Positions 9,532-18,463 of a stretch of 39,750 nucleotides of DNA are shown here, piece after piece. The notes beneath the pieces were generated by a model, which was not told where the DNA came from, did no database searches, and saw nothing but the letters and a program-made list of their open reading frames with translations. Each line of letters begins with the position of its first letter. Position 1 is the first letter of the stretch. The stretch covers positions 238,486 to 278,235 of the forward strand of contig JAPZUE010000009.1 of NCBI GenBank assembly GCA_027533385.1. The letters run 5' to 3'. A program made the position numbers and the translations under genes. This DNA comes from Rhizobium sp. (GTDB lineage: Bacteria > Pseudomonadota > Alphaproteobacteria > Rhizobiales > Rhizobiaceae).

Positions 9532-10170
9532 TCAGGCCGGGCGCTGCGCCGAGGGTACCGGACGGATGACGGTCATCAGCGCGCCATAGGGCAGAAGCAT
9601 GATCACGCCGATCAGCATCTTCACGCCGAAGTCGGCGATCGCCCAGGAGATCCAGCGCGGCGCTTCTGCGCTCATCACGCCCAGGATCGGCGCGGCTGCG
9701 ATCGCGAAATCGTCGTTCGGGCCAATGAAGCCGAAGGCGGGGGCAAAGGACAGCGAGAAGAAGATCGCCGTGTCGAGCGCCGAGCCCAGAAGCGAGCCGA
9801 GGAGCGGGGCCTTCCACCAGGACTGCTGGCGCAGTCTGTTGAAGACGGAGATGTCGAGAAGCTGGCCGACCAGGAAGGCTGTCCCTGAGGCAACGGCGAT
9901 GCGCGGGGTGGCGAGCAGGATCGACAGGAGAACGCCGGCGATGAAGCCGACCAGAACCACGCGGCGGGCCGCCTGCGGGCCGAACTGCCGGTTGGTCAGG
10001 TCGGTGACAAGGAAGGCGATCGGATAGGTGAAGGCGCCGAAGGTCAGGAGGTCGGCGAGATTGATGCCTGCCAGCATGCCGTTGACCGGATACTGGACGA
10101 GGAAGTTCGAGGCGACCACGACGGCCGTCATCAGCAGGCTGTAAATCAGGAATGCGCGTGCGTTCAGCAT
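9532..10170 (-). CDS. Queuosine precursor transporter (YhhQ/VUT family)
   Basis: 212 residues, a multi-pass inner membrane protein of the YhhQ family that imports queuosine precursors such as preQ0/preQ1 for tRNA wobble modification. Family signs are LLTFGAFTYPIAFLVTDLTN near residues 42-61, then RRVVLVGFIAGVLLSILLA, FLVGQLLDISVFNRLRQ and GSALDTAIFFSLSF. About six hydrophobic segments are seen. The ATG at 10168-10170 has AGGA about 7 nt upstream. A frame extending 20 codons further is open but polar and less likely. It is convergent with the phytase-like gene and downstream of rpmB, separated by a terminator. No preQ1 riboswitch was recognised in its leader. Confidence 0.88.
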   Translation of the reverse strand: MLNARAFLIYSLLMTAVVVASNFLVQYPVNGMLAGINLADLLTFGAFTYPIAFLVTDLTNRQFGPQAARRVVLVGFIAGVLLSILLATPRIAVASGTAFLVGQLLDISVFNRLRQQSWWKAPLLGSLLGSALDTAIFFSLSFAPAFGFIGPNDDFAIAAAPILGVMSAEAPRWISWAIADFGVKMLIGVIMLLPYGALMTVIRPVPSAQRPA

Positions 10171-10264
10171 TTTTTTATCCTGGGTGATGCCACCAGTTGG
10201 AGGAACGATACTGTAGTACGGGAGGGGCATGAGGGCGTCAGCCCGCCATGCTCACCTCAAACGA

Positions 10265-10296
10265 AAAGGCTTGCCCGGAGATCCGGCCAAGCCTTT
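10265..10296 (-). terminator. Terminator of rpmB
   Basis: Inverted repeat AAAGGCTTG / CAAGCCTTT (10265-10273 with 10288-10296) with further CCGG pairing inside. Read on the minus strand the hairpin ends GCCTTTTCGTTT. It lies 25 bp downstream of the rpmB stop and upstream of the transporter gene. Confidence 0.75.
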
Positions 10297-10321
10297 CGAA
10301 AGCCTTTTCCGGTGCGCGCGA

Positions 10322-10612
10322 TTAAGCGGCTTCGGCAGTCTTCTTGACGATCTGGCGACGCAGCAGACGAGCGCGCATGCTCAGTTCGTTTTCCGAAGCC
10401 TTCAGAAGGAAGGCGTCGAGACCACCGCGATGCTCGACCGAGCGCAGGGCTGCAGCCGAAACGCGCAGGCGGAAACGCTGGTTCAGAGCGTCCGAGATCA
10501 GCGTGACGTCGCAGAGGTTCGGCAGGAACCGGCGCTTGGTCTTGTTGTTCGCGTGGCTGACGTTGTTGCCCGTCTGGACGCCCTTGCCGGTCAATTCGCA
10601 ACTGCGGGACAT
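10322..10612 (-). CDS. rpmB: 50S ribosomal protein L28
   Basis: 96 residues, typical for the alphaproteobacterial L28, a structural protein of the large subunit. The start [20 protein letters not shown] and the stretch [18 protein letters not shown] are diagnostic, and the protein is basic throughout. It is a single-gene unit with a clear promoter upstream (10703-10731), a leader of about 84 nt and a terminator downstream. No L33 gene is next to it, as is usual in rhizobia. Confidence 0.97.
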   Translation of the reverse strand: MSRSCELTGKGVQTGNNVSHANNKTKRRFLPNLCDVTLISDALNQRFRLRVSAAALRSVEHRGGLDAFLLKASENELSMRARLLRRQIVKKTAEAA

Positions 10613-10702
10613 GGTACACCTATTGTTTTTCTAGGCCATCGCATCGCTCCCGGCCAAATGCCGGCGAGGCAATCCAACAGCGTCTGATTGGAAAGTTGCG
10701 GT

Positions 10703-10731
10703 TCTATAGTCAGTGAGAACCGGCGCGTCAA
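10703..10731 (-). promoter_or_regulatory. Sigma70-type promoter of rpmB
   Basis: On the minus strand TTGACG (10726-10731) is followed by exactly 17 nt and then TATAGA (10703-10708). This is close to the housekeeping consensus. Transcription would start near 10696, about 84 nt before the rpmB ATG. Confidence 0.75.
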
Positions 10732-10854
10732 GCCAAACCTTGGATTTTCCGGGCGGCCAGGACGCTCTAGGATATTTTCTTGCCACAGTCCATCGCGACA
10801 CTGCATTTTCGATCAGGCCGGAGTTCCGGCACCAACCCATCTGGAGATGGCGTC

Positions 10855-11616
10855 TTGCGTTTCACCGGCCTTGCCCTTGCCTTCCTCGCCGTCATGCCTG
10901 TCTCGGCTGGCGCGACGGATTATCGCTACGACACGAGCTACAGCGTCGCACTCGGTATCCTGCCGATTGCACGCATGACCTTCCAGACCGAAGTTGCCTC
11001 GGATCGCTACACGATATCGGGGCAATTCCATTCGTCGGGTCTGGTCGACATCGTCCGCGAGGTCGCGGCCAAGAGCACCGTCACCGGAACGCTGGCCGGT
11101 GGTCGCATGCAGCCCCAGCGTTATGCACTGGACTACAAGAGCGGCAAACGGCAGCACACCTACGAGGTGCTCTTCGCCGGTGGCAATGTCGTTGAGACTA
11201 AGGTCACGCCAGAGCGGCAAAAGCCGGAGACCTGGGTTCCGGTCCAGCCCGCCGACCTGAAATCCGTGCTTGATCCGATCGGCGCCCTTTTGATTCCGGG
11301 TGACGCCGATGTGTGTGGCCAGACGCTGCCGGTCTATGACGGCGAAAGCCGCATGGATCTCGTGCTCTCGCCCAACCGTTCGGAACGCTTCTCCGCCGGC
11401 AGCGCAGAGGGCGAGGCCATCGTCTGTTCGGTGCGCTATGTGCCGAAGTCCGGATATCGCAAGGGGCGCAAGGATATCGAGTATCTGAAGTCGGTGACCG
11501 GAATGGAGATCTGGTTTGCCAAGACTGCGACGCTGCAGCTATATGCTCCTGTCTATGCGAAGATCCCGACGCGCTACGGGACGGTGCATGTGACCGCAGA
11601 AAAATTCGACGGATAG
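10855..11616 (+). CDS. DUF3108 domain-containing exported protein
   Basis: 253 residues from the TTG at 10855. GGAG lies 8 nt upstream and this start gives a tidy signal peptide (RFTGLALAFLAVMPVSAGA, cleavage likely after AGA). The open frame to 10780 adds 25 polar codons and is rejected. The mature part has the DUF3108 pattern: YRYDTSYSVALGILPIARMT, FHSSGLVDIVREVAAKSTV, and a C-terminal sheet region ending YAKIPTRYGTVHVTAEKF. The protein is predicted to be periplasmic with unknown function. It is divergent from rpmB and followed 33 bp later by an EamA transporter. Confidence 0.82.
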   Translation: MRFTGLALAFLAVMPVSAGATDYRYDTSYSVALGILPIARMTFQTEVASDRYTISGQFHSSGLVDIVREVAAKSTVTGTLAGGRMQPQRYALDYKSGKRQHTYEVLFAGGNVVETKVTPERQKPETWVPVQPADLKSVLDPIGALLIPGDADVCGQTLPVYDGESRMDLVLSPNRSERFSAGSAEGEAIVCSVRYVPKSGYRKGRKDIEYLKSVTGMEIWFAKTATLQLYAPVYAKIPTRYGTVHVTAEKFDG

Positions 11617-11649
11617 TGTTTGCGGGCATGCCCCGCATCAGGGGATTTC

Positions 11650-12528
11650 ATGAAGACCAAGGCAACGCTGATCGGGTTCACCGCGATCCTGATGTGGTCC
11701 TTCCTGGCGCTGATGACGGCTGCGTCAGGCACCATGCCTCCCTTCCAGCTTTCAGCGATCACGTTTGCCATAGGCAGTCTCCCAGGCATTCTCCTGTTCA
11801 TCGCCAGGCCGGAGCGTTTGAAGGAGCTGCGCCAGCCGCCGAAGGTCTGGCTCGCCGGCGTTGGCGGTCTCTTCGGCTATCACTTCCTCTACTTCACTGC
11901 CCTTCGCAACGCGCCGGCCGTCGAGGCGGGGCTGATTGCCTATCTCTGGCCGCTCCTGATCGTCGTCGGCTCGGCGCTGTTGCCGGGCGAGAAGCTCGGC
12001 TGGCACCATATCGTCGGCGCGCTTTGCGGCCTTGCCGGTACTGCGCTGATCGTCGGCAAGAACGGCTTCGCCTTCGATCCGGCCTATAGTCTCGGTTATT
12101 TCACCGCCTTCCTGTGTGCCTTCACCTGGGCTGCCTACTCGCTTGTCAGCCGCAAGTTCGAGAAGGTCTCGACCGATGTGGTGACAGGCTTCTGCCTCGC
12201 CACCTCCATCCTGTCCCTCGTCTGCCATCTGGCGCTCGAAACAACCATCTGGCCCGAGAATATGTCCCAGTGGGCAGCCGTCATCGGTCTCGGCCTGCTG
12301 CCGGTCGGGCTTGCCTTCTATGTCTGGGACTATGGCGTGAAAAACGGTGACATTCAGATCCTCGGCGCCTCCAGCTATGCGGCGCCGCTGCTCTCGACCC
12401 TGATCCTGATCATTTTTGGGTTCGGCGAACTTAGCGTCAGAATTGGCCTTTCATGCCTGTTGATCACCGGTGGCGCTGTGCTCGCTGCTCGCGATATGGT
12501 CTTCCGAAACAAGGAACGGGCGACCTGA
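11650..12528 (+). CDS. EamA/DMT-family transporter (YddG-like exporter)
   Basis: 292 residues with about ten hydrophobic segments in two EamA repeats (about 5-130 and 145-285). The start is ATG at 11650 with AGGGGA 5 nt upstream; the frame open from 11620 is too polar. LYFTALRNAPAVEAGLIAYL and the second-half VGLAFYVWDYGVKNGDIQIL are typical of the drug/metabolite transporter superfamily. The KNGD pattern resembles YddG-type aromatic amino acid exporters, but the substrate cannot be read from sequence alone. The YhhN gene follows after 11 bp, suggesting cotranscription. Confidence 0.85.
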   Translation: MKTKATLIGFTAILMWSFLALMTAASGTMPPFQLSAITFAIGSLPGILLFIARPERLKELRQPPKVWLAGVGGLFGYHFLYFTALRNAPAVEAGLIAYLWPLLIVVGSALLPGEKLGWHHIVGALCGLAGTALIVGKNGFAFDPAYSLGYFTAFLCAFTWAAYSLVSRKFEKVSTDVVTGFCLATSILSLVCHLALETTIWPENMSQWAAVIGLGLLPVGLAFYVWDYGVKNGDIQILGASSYAAPLLSTLILIIFGFGELSVRIGLSCLLITGGAVLAARDMVFRNKERAT

Positions 12529-12539
12529 CGGGAGATTGA

Positions 12540-13181
12540 ATGACGCTTGCGACCGGTATCCTCTGGCTCTCGGTCGCGCTCGGCACCAGTTACCTCTGGA
12601 TCCTGCCGCGAGAGAAGACCGTTTTCCGGGCCATCTGGAAGACGCTGCCCGTCCTCCTGCTGTCGCTATATGCGTTTCTCGTCGGTGCCCATTTCCTGCT
12701 CGTTGCCGCCCTGCTGCTCGGCGCCGTTGGTGACTGGTCGCTCGCCTTTGAGGGCGATCGTGCTTTCCTGGGCGGAGTGACCGCCTTTCTTGCAGCGCAT
12801 ATCGCCTATGTCGCGCTGCTTCTGACCATCAGCGAGCCGGAAATTGCCTTTGGGGAGGTCTGGAGACTTGTCGCAGGAGCCCTTGTTGCGCTTCTCACCT
12901 TTTCCGTGCTCATTCGCATCTGGAGGCCCGCCGGTCGGCTGGCGCTGCCGATCGGTCTCTATGTCCTCTTGTTCATGGTGCTGGTCTGGCTGACGCTCGG
13001 CCTTAGAAGTCCATTCGCCTTTGTCGGGGCCGCGCTTTTCATCCTGTCGGATATCGTGTTGACGATCCGGAAATACTGGACAGGCCCGGACCATCCGATC
13101 GATGGTGCTGCGGCCTATTTCGTCTGGGTCAGCTATTACGCGGCTCAGGTCATCCTGACACTGACCCTCAGCGAAGCCTGA
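12540..13181 (+). CDS. YhhN (TMEM86/lysoplasmalogenase-like) family protein
   Basis: 213 residues, with about seven or eight hydrophobic segments covering nearly the whole length. The family motif is in LLLGAVGDWSLAFEGDRAFLGGVTAF, where the Asp in GD and the Asp in EGD match conserved acidic residues of YhhN proteins; FILSDIVLTIRKY near the C-terminus is the other hallmark. The eukaryotic member TMEM86B is a lysoplasmalogenase, but the bacterial activity is mostly untested. GGGAG precedes the ATG. It is convergent with the cupin gene, with 7 bp between stops. Confidence 0.85.
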   Translation: MTLATGILWLSVALGTSYLWILPREKTVFRAIWKTLPVLLLSLYAFLVGAHFLLVAALLLGAVGDWSLAFEGDRAFLGGVTAFLAAHIAYVALLLTISEPEIAFGEVWRLVAGALVALLTFSVLIRIWRPAGRLALPIGLYVLLFMVLVWLTLGLRSPFAFVGAALFILSDIVLTIRKYWTGPDHPIDGAAAYFVWVSYYAAQVILTLTLSEA

Positions 13182-13188
13182 CCCTCCC

Positions 13189-13611
13189 TCAACGCCCGGG
13201 TGCCCATCCGGGAGGGGCCATCTCGAAGACCGAGAAGTCGAAGCCCGGAGCCACCGTGCAGCCGACAAGGGTGAAATCGCCGAGGCTTTCGGCTGCCTGC
13301 CACTCGTCCGCATCGATGATCGCCTGCGGCCTTTGCCCTGCGGCAAGATCGAGGCCGAGGATCACGGTTTCCTGCTTCACACCGTCTTTCGAGCGATGCA
13401 GCGCAAGCGGCGCGCCGGCATAGTAGTGCCATGCTTCAGCAGCATCCTTCACCTTGTGCCAGTGGGATCGCTCCCCGGCTTCGAGGAGATAGTAGATCGC
13501 GGTCGAATGGCCGCGCGGGCCACCGTGTTCGTCGCGATAGGTTTCCACATACCAGCCGCCCTCGGGATGGCGCTGCATGCCAAGGGTTTCGATGATGTGC
13601 TTTGCCTGCAT
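13189..13611 (-). CDS. DUF985 cupin-fold protein
   Basis: 140 residues. The start [27 protein letters not shown], the STAIYYLLEAGERSHWHKV stretch with its HWH cupin metal-binding-like histidines, and the C-terminal GFDFSVFEMAPP are typical of DUF985/YML079-like cupins. Enzymatic activity is unknown for most of the family. The start codon overlaps the last base of the gloB stop (TGATG), so it is translationally coupled with glyoxalase II upstream. Confidence 0.85.
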   Translation of the reverse strand: MQAKHIIETLGMQRHPEGGWYVETYRDEHGGPRGHSTAIYYLLEAGERSHWHKVKDAAEAWHYYAGAPLALHRSKDGVKQETVILGLDLAAGQRPQAIIDADEWQAAESLGDFTLVGCTVAPGFDFSVFEMAPPGWAPGR

Positions 13612-14381
13612 CAGAACGTGTCCTTGCGCTTGCGGATCTCTGCGAAAACGGCCTCGTTGGTGGCGCCCACCATGCCGAGCGTCTTGCGTATATCCGGGTC
13701 GCCGGCGCGCAGGAAGGGGTTGGTTTCCTTCTCCAGTCCGATCGTCGTCGGGATGGTGAAGTCGCCGCGCTTGCGCTGCACGTCGATCAGCTCGACGCGT
13801 GATTTCAGGCGCATGTTTTCCGGGTCGACCGTCAGGGCAAAGCGCGCATTGGCCAGCGTGTATTCATGGCCGAAATAGACGATGGTTTCGTCCGGCAGGG
13901 CCGCCAGCTTCTGCAGGGAGTGCCACATGTCCATGGCGGAGCGCTCGAACAGGCGGCCGCAACCAAGTGCAAAGAGCGTGTCGGCGGCAAAGAGCAGCAT
14001 GTCCTCCGGCAGATGATAACAGACATGCCCTGCGGTGTGGCCCGGCGTCTCGATGACCCGCACCGGTCGGTTGCCGAAGATGAATTCGTCGCCATCGCCC
14101 ACCGTCCGGTCGATGCCTGGAATGGCTGCCGCCTCGTTGCGCGGACCGATGATCTCGCAGCCGTATTTCTCCTTCAGTGCCAGATTGGCCTCGACATGGT
14201 CGCCATGGTGGTGGGTGGTGAAGATATGGGTGATCGTCCACCCGCGCTTCTCCGCCGCCTTGACGATCGGATCGAGTTCCGGCGCATCGATCGATGCCGT
14301 CTGTCCGGTCTCCGGGCAATGGAGAAGTACGCCGAAGTTGTCACTTCGGCAGAGGAATACTTCGATCTGCAGTGATTTCAT
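13611..14381 (-). CDS. gloB: Hydroxyacylglutathione hydrolase (glyoxalase II)
   Basis: 256 residues. It hydrolyses S-D-lactoylglutathione to D-lactate and glutathione, the second step of methylglyoxal detoxification. The binuclear-metal motif THHHGDH is at about 56-62. Further ligands follow: H in TPGHTAGH (about 110-117), D in [16 protein letters not shown] and H in YFGHEYT. The C-terminal HAGH domain ends [13 protein letters not shown]. The start ATG is at 14379-14381. It is divergent from a methyltransferase gene across 91 bp, an arrangement I recall as common in rhizobia. Confidence 0.93.
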   Translation of the reverse strand: MKSLQIEVFLCRSDNFGVLLHCPETGQTASIDAPELDPIVKAAEKRGWTITHIFTTHHHGDHVEANLALKEKYGCEIIGPRNEAAAIPGIDRTVGDGDEFIFGNRPVRVIETPGHTAGHVCYHLPEDMLLFAADTLFALGCGRLFERSAMDMWHSLQKLAALPDETIVYFGHEYTLANARFALTVDPENMRLKSRVELIDVQRKRGDFTIPTTIGLEKETNPFLRAGDPDIRKTLGMVGATNEAVFAEIRKRKDTF

Positions 14382-14472
14382 TGTTGATCCGCTTTTTTAT
14401 GTCCCGCCTCGTTGTCGCGAATGTAGCCCCTCGCGGCTTGAACTCCAAGGATGGGCTGCTAACAATAAGTTC

Positions 14473-15225
14473 ATGCATGTCGATATCGTCGATCTGAGGC
14501 AGTTCTATTACACGATGCTCGGTCGCGTGGCGGAGCAGTCGATTGCGCTGGCGCTTTCCTCCGTATGGGCTCGCCTGCCGCAGGAACGGCTGGTGGGGAT
14601 CGGTTACTGCATTCCCTTTCTCGAACGCTTCCGCGCCGATACGGAGCGGACCATGGCCTTCATGCCGGCGGGGCAGGGTGCCGTGAACTGGCCAGTCGGC
14701 GAACCCTCGGCCACCGCGCTGGTCTTCGACGAGGAACTGCCGCTGCCCGACAGCTCGGTCGACCGGGTGCTGATGGTGCATTCGCTGGAATTTGCCGAAA
14801 ACCCGCGCGAGACCTTGAAAGAGATCTGGCGGGTGCTTGCCCCGGGCGGACGACTGGTCATCGTCGTGCCGAACCGGCGTGGTGTGTGGGCGCGCATGGA
14901 GCACACGCCCTTCGGCTCCGGCCGGCCCTATTCGCGCAGCCAGCTGACGCTGTTGTTGCGGGAGACCAATTTCACCCCCGGCGCCTCGGCGGAAGCGCTG
15001 TTCTTCCCGCCGTCTAAGATCCGGGCGATCCTGCGGCTGCGGCGCGGTTTCGAGCGTCTCGGGCGCATCCTCTGGCCCGCCTTTTCCGGCGTCATCGTCG
15101 TCGAGGCGCAGAAGCGGCTCTATCAGGGGCTGCCGGTCGCCTCGCGTGCCTCACGCCGTGTCTTTGCGCCGGTGCTCGCCCCCCAGGGGGTTCCCACCAC
15201 CCGAAACCTGCCGCCCAAACTCTGA
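14473..15225 (+). CDS. Class I SAM-dependent methyltransferase domain protein
   Basis: 250 residues from the ATG at 14473. The frame is open far upstream, but that part only runs antisense to gloB. The methyltransferase_11-type core is seen as ALVFDEELPLPDSSVDRVLM, EFAENPRETLKEIWRVLAPG and GRLVIVVPNRRGVWAR. The SAM-binding motif I (around ERLVGIGYCIPFLERF) is weaker than usual, lacking a full GxGxG. The substrate is unknown. The C-terminal 60 residues are basic and have no recognised domain. It is followed 132 bp later by hisC. Confidence 0.8.
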   Translation: MHVDIVDLRQFYYTMLGRVAEQSIALALSSVWARLPQERLVGIGYCIPFLERFRADTERTMAFMPAGQGAVNWPVGEPSATALVFDEELPLPDSSVDRVLMVHSLEFAENPRETLKEIWRVLAPGGRLVIVVPNRRGVWARMEHTPFGSGRPYSRSQLTLLLRETNFTPGASAEALFFPPSKIRAILRLRRGFERLGRILWPAFSGVIVVEAQKRLYQGLPVASRASRRVFAPVLAPQGVPTTRNLPPKL

Positions 15226-15357
15226 TCCCAATGTTGGCATGGCCGCTGCCGCGACAGGCTGCGGCGCTCGCCCGCCTCGACAAACGCAGGTTTCCGCAGT
15301 AATCCCAAGCCCATGCCTATGGGCGGCCTCTTGCCGCCTCTGTTCGGAACGAGCCTC

Positions 15358-16461
15358 ATGAACGCCTCGACAAAGCCGGTGCCCCGACCCGGGGTCATGG
15401 AGATTGCCGCCTATGTTCCGGGCAAGGAGCATGCCGGCGGTGTCGCACGCGTCTACAAGCTCTCCTCCAACGAGACACCGCTTGGTCCAAGCCCCAGGGC
15501 TACCGAAGCCTTCCAGGCTGCTGCGGGCAAGCTCGAGATCTATCCCGACGGGCAGGCACGGGTGCTGCGCGATGCGATCGCCGAGGTGCACGGGCTGAAC
15601 GCCGCCAACATCCTCTGCGGCAATGGCTCGGGCGAACTCTTGTCGCTGCTCGCCAATATCTATCTCGGTCCCGGCGACGAGGCCGTCATCACCGAGCATG
15701 GCTTCCTGCTCTATCGCATCCAGATCCTGGCTGCCGGCGGCACGCCGGTCACGGTTCCAGAGCGCGATCGGCGGGTCGATGTCGATGCGATCCTCGACGC
15801 GGTCACCGATCGGACGAAGATCGTCTTTCTCACCAATCCCGGCAATCCGACCGGCACCTATGTGCCCTATGCGGATATCGCGCGCCTGCAGGCCGCCTTG
15901 CCACCGCATGTCATTCTCGTGCTCGACGCTGCCTATGCCGAATATGTCCGCCGCAACGATTACGAGGCCGGCATCGCGCTCGTTTCGGCCAACCGCAATG
16001 TCGTGATGACCCGGACCTTCGCCAAGGTCTACGGGCTTGCGGCGCTGCGCATCGGCTGGATCTACGGCCCTCCCGAGATCATCGACGCGATGAACCGTGT
16101 GCGTGGGCCGTTCAACATCAACACACCGGCGCTTTTCGCCGGGGCCGCCGCAATGCGCGATCAGGCGCATGTGGCCAATGCCGTCGAGCACAATCAGGTC
16201 TGGCTTGCACGGGTCTCGGATGCGCTCACGGCAATCGGCCTCGAAGTTACCCCTTCGGTCACCAATTTCATCCTGATTCACTTCCCCGACCGGGACGGAA
16301 TGCGCGCGGCCGATGCCGATCTCTTCCTGACTTCGCGCGGCTTCGTCTTGCGCGCCGTCGCGTCCTATGGTTTTCCCAATGCACTCCGCATGACGATTGG
16401 CAGCGAGGACGCCAATACCGGCGTGATCGCTGCCCTCACCGAATTCATGGAACGCACGTGA
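15358..16461 (+). CDS. hisC: Histidinol-phosphate/aromatic aminotransferase (HisC type)
   Basis: 367 residues from the ATG at 15358, with GGAACGAG shortly upstream; an in-frame ATG at 15313 is less likely. It is a fold-type I PLP aminotransferase. Visible features are [25 protein letters not shown]190 and Y193 ([11 protein letters not shown]), the Schiff-base lysine K223 in [17 protein letters not shown] and R231. The usual GSDE motif reads GSGE (residue 92 is Gly). The gene overlaps tyrC (TGATG), which makes a role in tyrosine/phenylalanine synthesis as likely as one in histidine synthesis. Rhizobia commonly carry more than one hisC-like gene. Confidence 0.9.
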   Translation: MNASTKPVPRPGVMEIAAYVPGKEHAGGVARVYKLSSNETPLGPSPRATEAFQAAAGKLEIYPDGQARVLRDAIAEVHGLNAANILCGNGSGELLSLLANIYLGPGDEAVITEHGFLLYRIQILAAGGTPVTVPERDRRVDVDAILDAVTDRTKIVFLTNPGNPTGTYVPYADIARLQAALPPHVILVLDAAYAEYVRRNDYEAGIALVSANRNVVMTRTFAKVYGLAALRIGWIYGPPEIIDAMNRVRGPFNINTPALFAGAAAMRDQAHVANAVEHNQVWLARVSDALTAIGLEVTPSVTNFILIHFPDRDGMRAADADLFLTSRGFVLRAVASYGFPNALRMTIGSEDANTGVIAALTEFMERT

Positions 16462-17384
16462 TGTCTGAAATCCTGTTCAACCGCATCGCCCTGATCGGTA
16501 TCGGCCTGATCGGCTCGTCGATCGCCCGCGACGTCAAGAAGCTCGGCCTGGCGAAGGATGTGGTCATCTCGACCCGCAGCCTCGACACGCTGAAGCGGGC
16601 GGAGGAGCTGGAGCTCGGCACGGCCTATGTCGCTTCGGCTGCCGAGGCGGTCAAGGATGCCGACCTCGTCATCGTGTCCGTGCCGGTCGGTGCCTCTGAG
16701 GCGGTCGCCCAGCAGATCGCGCCGAACCTGAAACCCGGCGCCATCGTCACGGATGTCGGCTCGACCAAGGCGTCTGTCATCGCGCAGATGGCGCCGCATA
16801 TGCCCGAAGGCGTGCATTTCATCCCCGGCCACCCGCTGGCGGGAACGGAAAAATCCGGTCCGGATGCCGGCTTTGCCGGTCTGTTCAAGGGCCGCTGGTG
16901 CATCTTCACGCCGCTCGAAGGCACGGATGGCCAAGCGCTTTCCCGTCTGCGTGGGTTCTGGGAGGCGCTCGGCTCGCGTTGCGACGAGATGGATCCGCAG
17001 CACCACGACAAGGTGCTCGCCATCGTCTCGCACCTGCCGCACATCATCGCCTACAACATCGTCGGCACGGCCGACGATCTGGAGACGGTCACGGAATCGG
17101 AAGTGATCAAGTACTCCGCCTCGGGCTTCCGCGATTTCACGCGTCTCGCCGCTTCCGATCCGACCATGTGGCGGGATGTCTGCCTGCACAACAAGGATGC
17201 GATCCTGGAAATGCTGGCGCGCTTTTCGGAAGACCTCGCCTATCTGCAGCGGGCGATCCGCTGGGGTGAGGGCGACAAGCTGTTCGAGCTGTTCTCGCGC
17301 ACCCGCACCATTCGCCGCTCGATCGTCCAGGCCGGCCAGGATGTCGACGTGCCGGACTTCGGCCGTCACGCGCTCGACAAGTGA
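16461..17384 (+). CDS. tyrC: Prephenate/arogenate dehydrogenase
   Basis: 307 residues. It oxidatively decarboxylates prephenate or arogenate toward tyrosine. The N-terminal Rossmann motif is GIGLIGSSIARD at about 11-22, and IVTDVGSTKASVI and the catalytic region HFIPGHPLAGTEKSGPDAG follow. The C-terminal helical domain has SHLPHIIAYNIV and SGFRDFTRLAASDPTMWRDV. No ACT domain is present, so feedback control through such a domain is not expected. The ATG shares one base with the hisC stop. A GTG one codon earlier is possible. Confidence 0.92.
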   Translation: MSEILFNRIALIGIGLIGSSIARDVKKLGLAKDVVISTRSLDTLKRAEELELGTAYVASAAEAVKDADLVIVSVPVGASEAVAQQIAPNLKPGAIVTDVGSTKASVIAQMAPHMPEGVHFIPGHPLAGTEKSGPDAGFAGLFKGRWCIFTPLEGTDGQALSRLRGFWEALGSRCDEMDPQHHDKVLAIVSHLPHIIAYNIVGTADDLETVTESEVIKYSASGFRDFTRLAASDPTMWRDVCLHNKDAILEMLARFSEDLAYLQRAIRWGEGDKLFELFSRTRTIRRSIVQAGQDVDVPDFGRHALDK

Positions 17385-17402
17385 CTGTTCTGCGTCGCTG
17401 CT

Positions 17403-18413
17403 TCAGAGCGGTGGGATCTGGCCGAGCGGGATGAAACCGAGCATGGCCACGCCGTTTTCGATGGTGATCTCGGCTTCGCTGTCATCGCGTCCGAAAGCGA
17501 GTGCTCTGAGCACATTGGCGATATTGTCGATCATGTCGGCCTGATCGGGATAAGCCGTCTTCATGGCATCCCGCCAGGCGCCGATCTGCTCGATTTCCAC
17601 CTTGATCCGGCCGGAAACCAGTCCGTCGTCACCCACCTGGAAGGGGCCGGCGAGCGTCAGCACCCGGCCTTCGCCGAGATCGATGACCATGCGGCGGATC
17701 TCGCCCTTCGTACCGTAGAGCTTCTGCTCCTGCGCCACGCGCGGATCCAGCAGGCCGCCCTTGTCGGCAAAGGTGGCATCAAGGCTCGCGGAAATCGGCG
17801 GCAGGGCGATTCTGGTCCCGTCGAGCGAGACCGAGACGTCGCGCACCAGCGTCGCATAGTCGAGATTGCCTTCGTTCTGGCGGACATGCGACTGGGCGCT
17901 CGGGGCCGTCACCTGCAATTGCAGGCTGGAGACCGTCGAGGTCACCGTCGCATTGAGGCCTTCCATGACCAGCGAACTTCGTGAAAGGCCCGACAGGCCG
18001 ATGCGGAAGCTCGACTGCATGTTCGTCCAGTCCAGCGCCGTGTTGAGGCCGAGCGCCGAGCGGATTTCGGCCGGTCCGTCCATCTCCCAGACGATGTGGC
18101 CGGGATTGTAGATCTGGGCGGCTGCACGCACGGGGCCGAAGGAGGCCGCGACACCCTGGAAATGATCGTCGAAGGCCAGTCCCGAGCAGTTGAGGCGGAA
18201 GCGGAAGGGATAGCCGCCCATCGTCGCGTCCTGGCACGTTGCGGTGATGCCGGCCGGATTTCCGCCACCGAAGAAGGCCAGGATGCGCTTCTTCAGAAAT
18301 TCCGCAGCGAAATACCATCCGACGCTATAGACAGCGATGACGAGGACGATCAAAACGCCGAGCCGAACAACCTTCCGGCTGATCGTGCTTTCGGGCGCGG
18401 TCGACATGGCCAT
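17403..18413 (-). CDS. DUF2125 domain-containing protein
   Basis: 336 residues. An N-terminal membrane anchor (about residues 17-37, LGVLIVLVIAVYSVGWYFAA) is followed by a long beta-rich periplasmic region. DUF2125 signs are CQDATMGGYPFRFRLNCSGL with two Cys that could form a disulfide, and YNPGHIVWEMDGPAEI. The family is largely restricted to alphaproteobacteria and has no assigned function; a relation to AsmA-like envelope proteins is possible but unproven. GAGGAG lies 6 nt before the ATG. It is convergent with tyrC and divergent from the ChaC-like gene with about 50 bp between starts. Confidence 0.85.
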   Translation of the reverse strand: MAMSTAPESTISRKVVRLGVLIVLVIAVYSVGWYFAAEFLKKRILAFFGGGNPAGITATCQDATMGGYPFRFRLNCSGLAFDDHFQGVAASFGPVRAAAQIYNPGHIVWEMDGPAEIRSALGLNTALDWTNMQSSFRIGLSGLSRSSLVMEGLNATVTSTVSSLQLQVTAPSAQSHVRQNEGNLDYATLVRDVSVSLDGTRIALPPISASLDATFADKGGLLDPRVAQEQKLYGTKGEIRRMVIDLGEGRVLTLAGPFQVGDDGLVSGRIKVEIEQIGAWRDAMKTAYPDQADMIDNIANVLRALAFGRDDSEAEITIENGVAMLGFIPLGQIPPL

Positions 18414-18463
18414 GGGATGCTCCTCGTTGCGGTCACTTCACGTGTTTTGGATTGGCGTGGGAT

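Noticed and set aside
10171..10260. A preQ1 riboswitch before the queuosine-precursor transporter
   Set aside because: The leader has no recognisable preQ1-I pseudoknot pattern (no A-rich tail pairing with a C-rich loop in the right order).
15226..15357. A histidine attenuator leader before hisC
   Set aside because: No run of His codons in any frame and no alternating hairpin set.
15151..16281. A 376-codon minus-strand frame opposite hisC
   Set aside because: Shadow of hisC; composition is that of complemented codons and no domain is seen.
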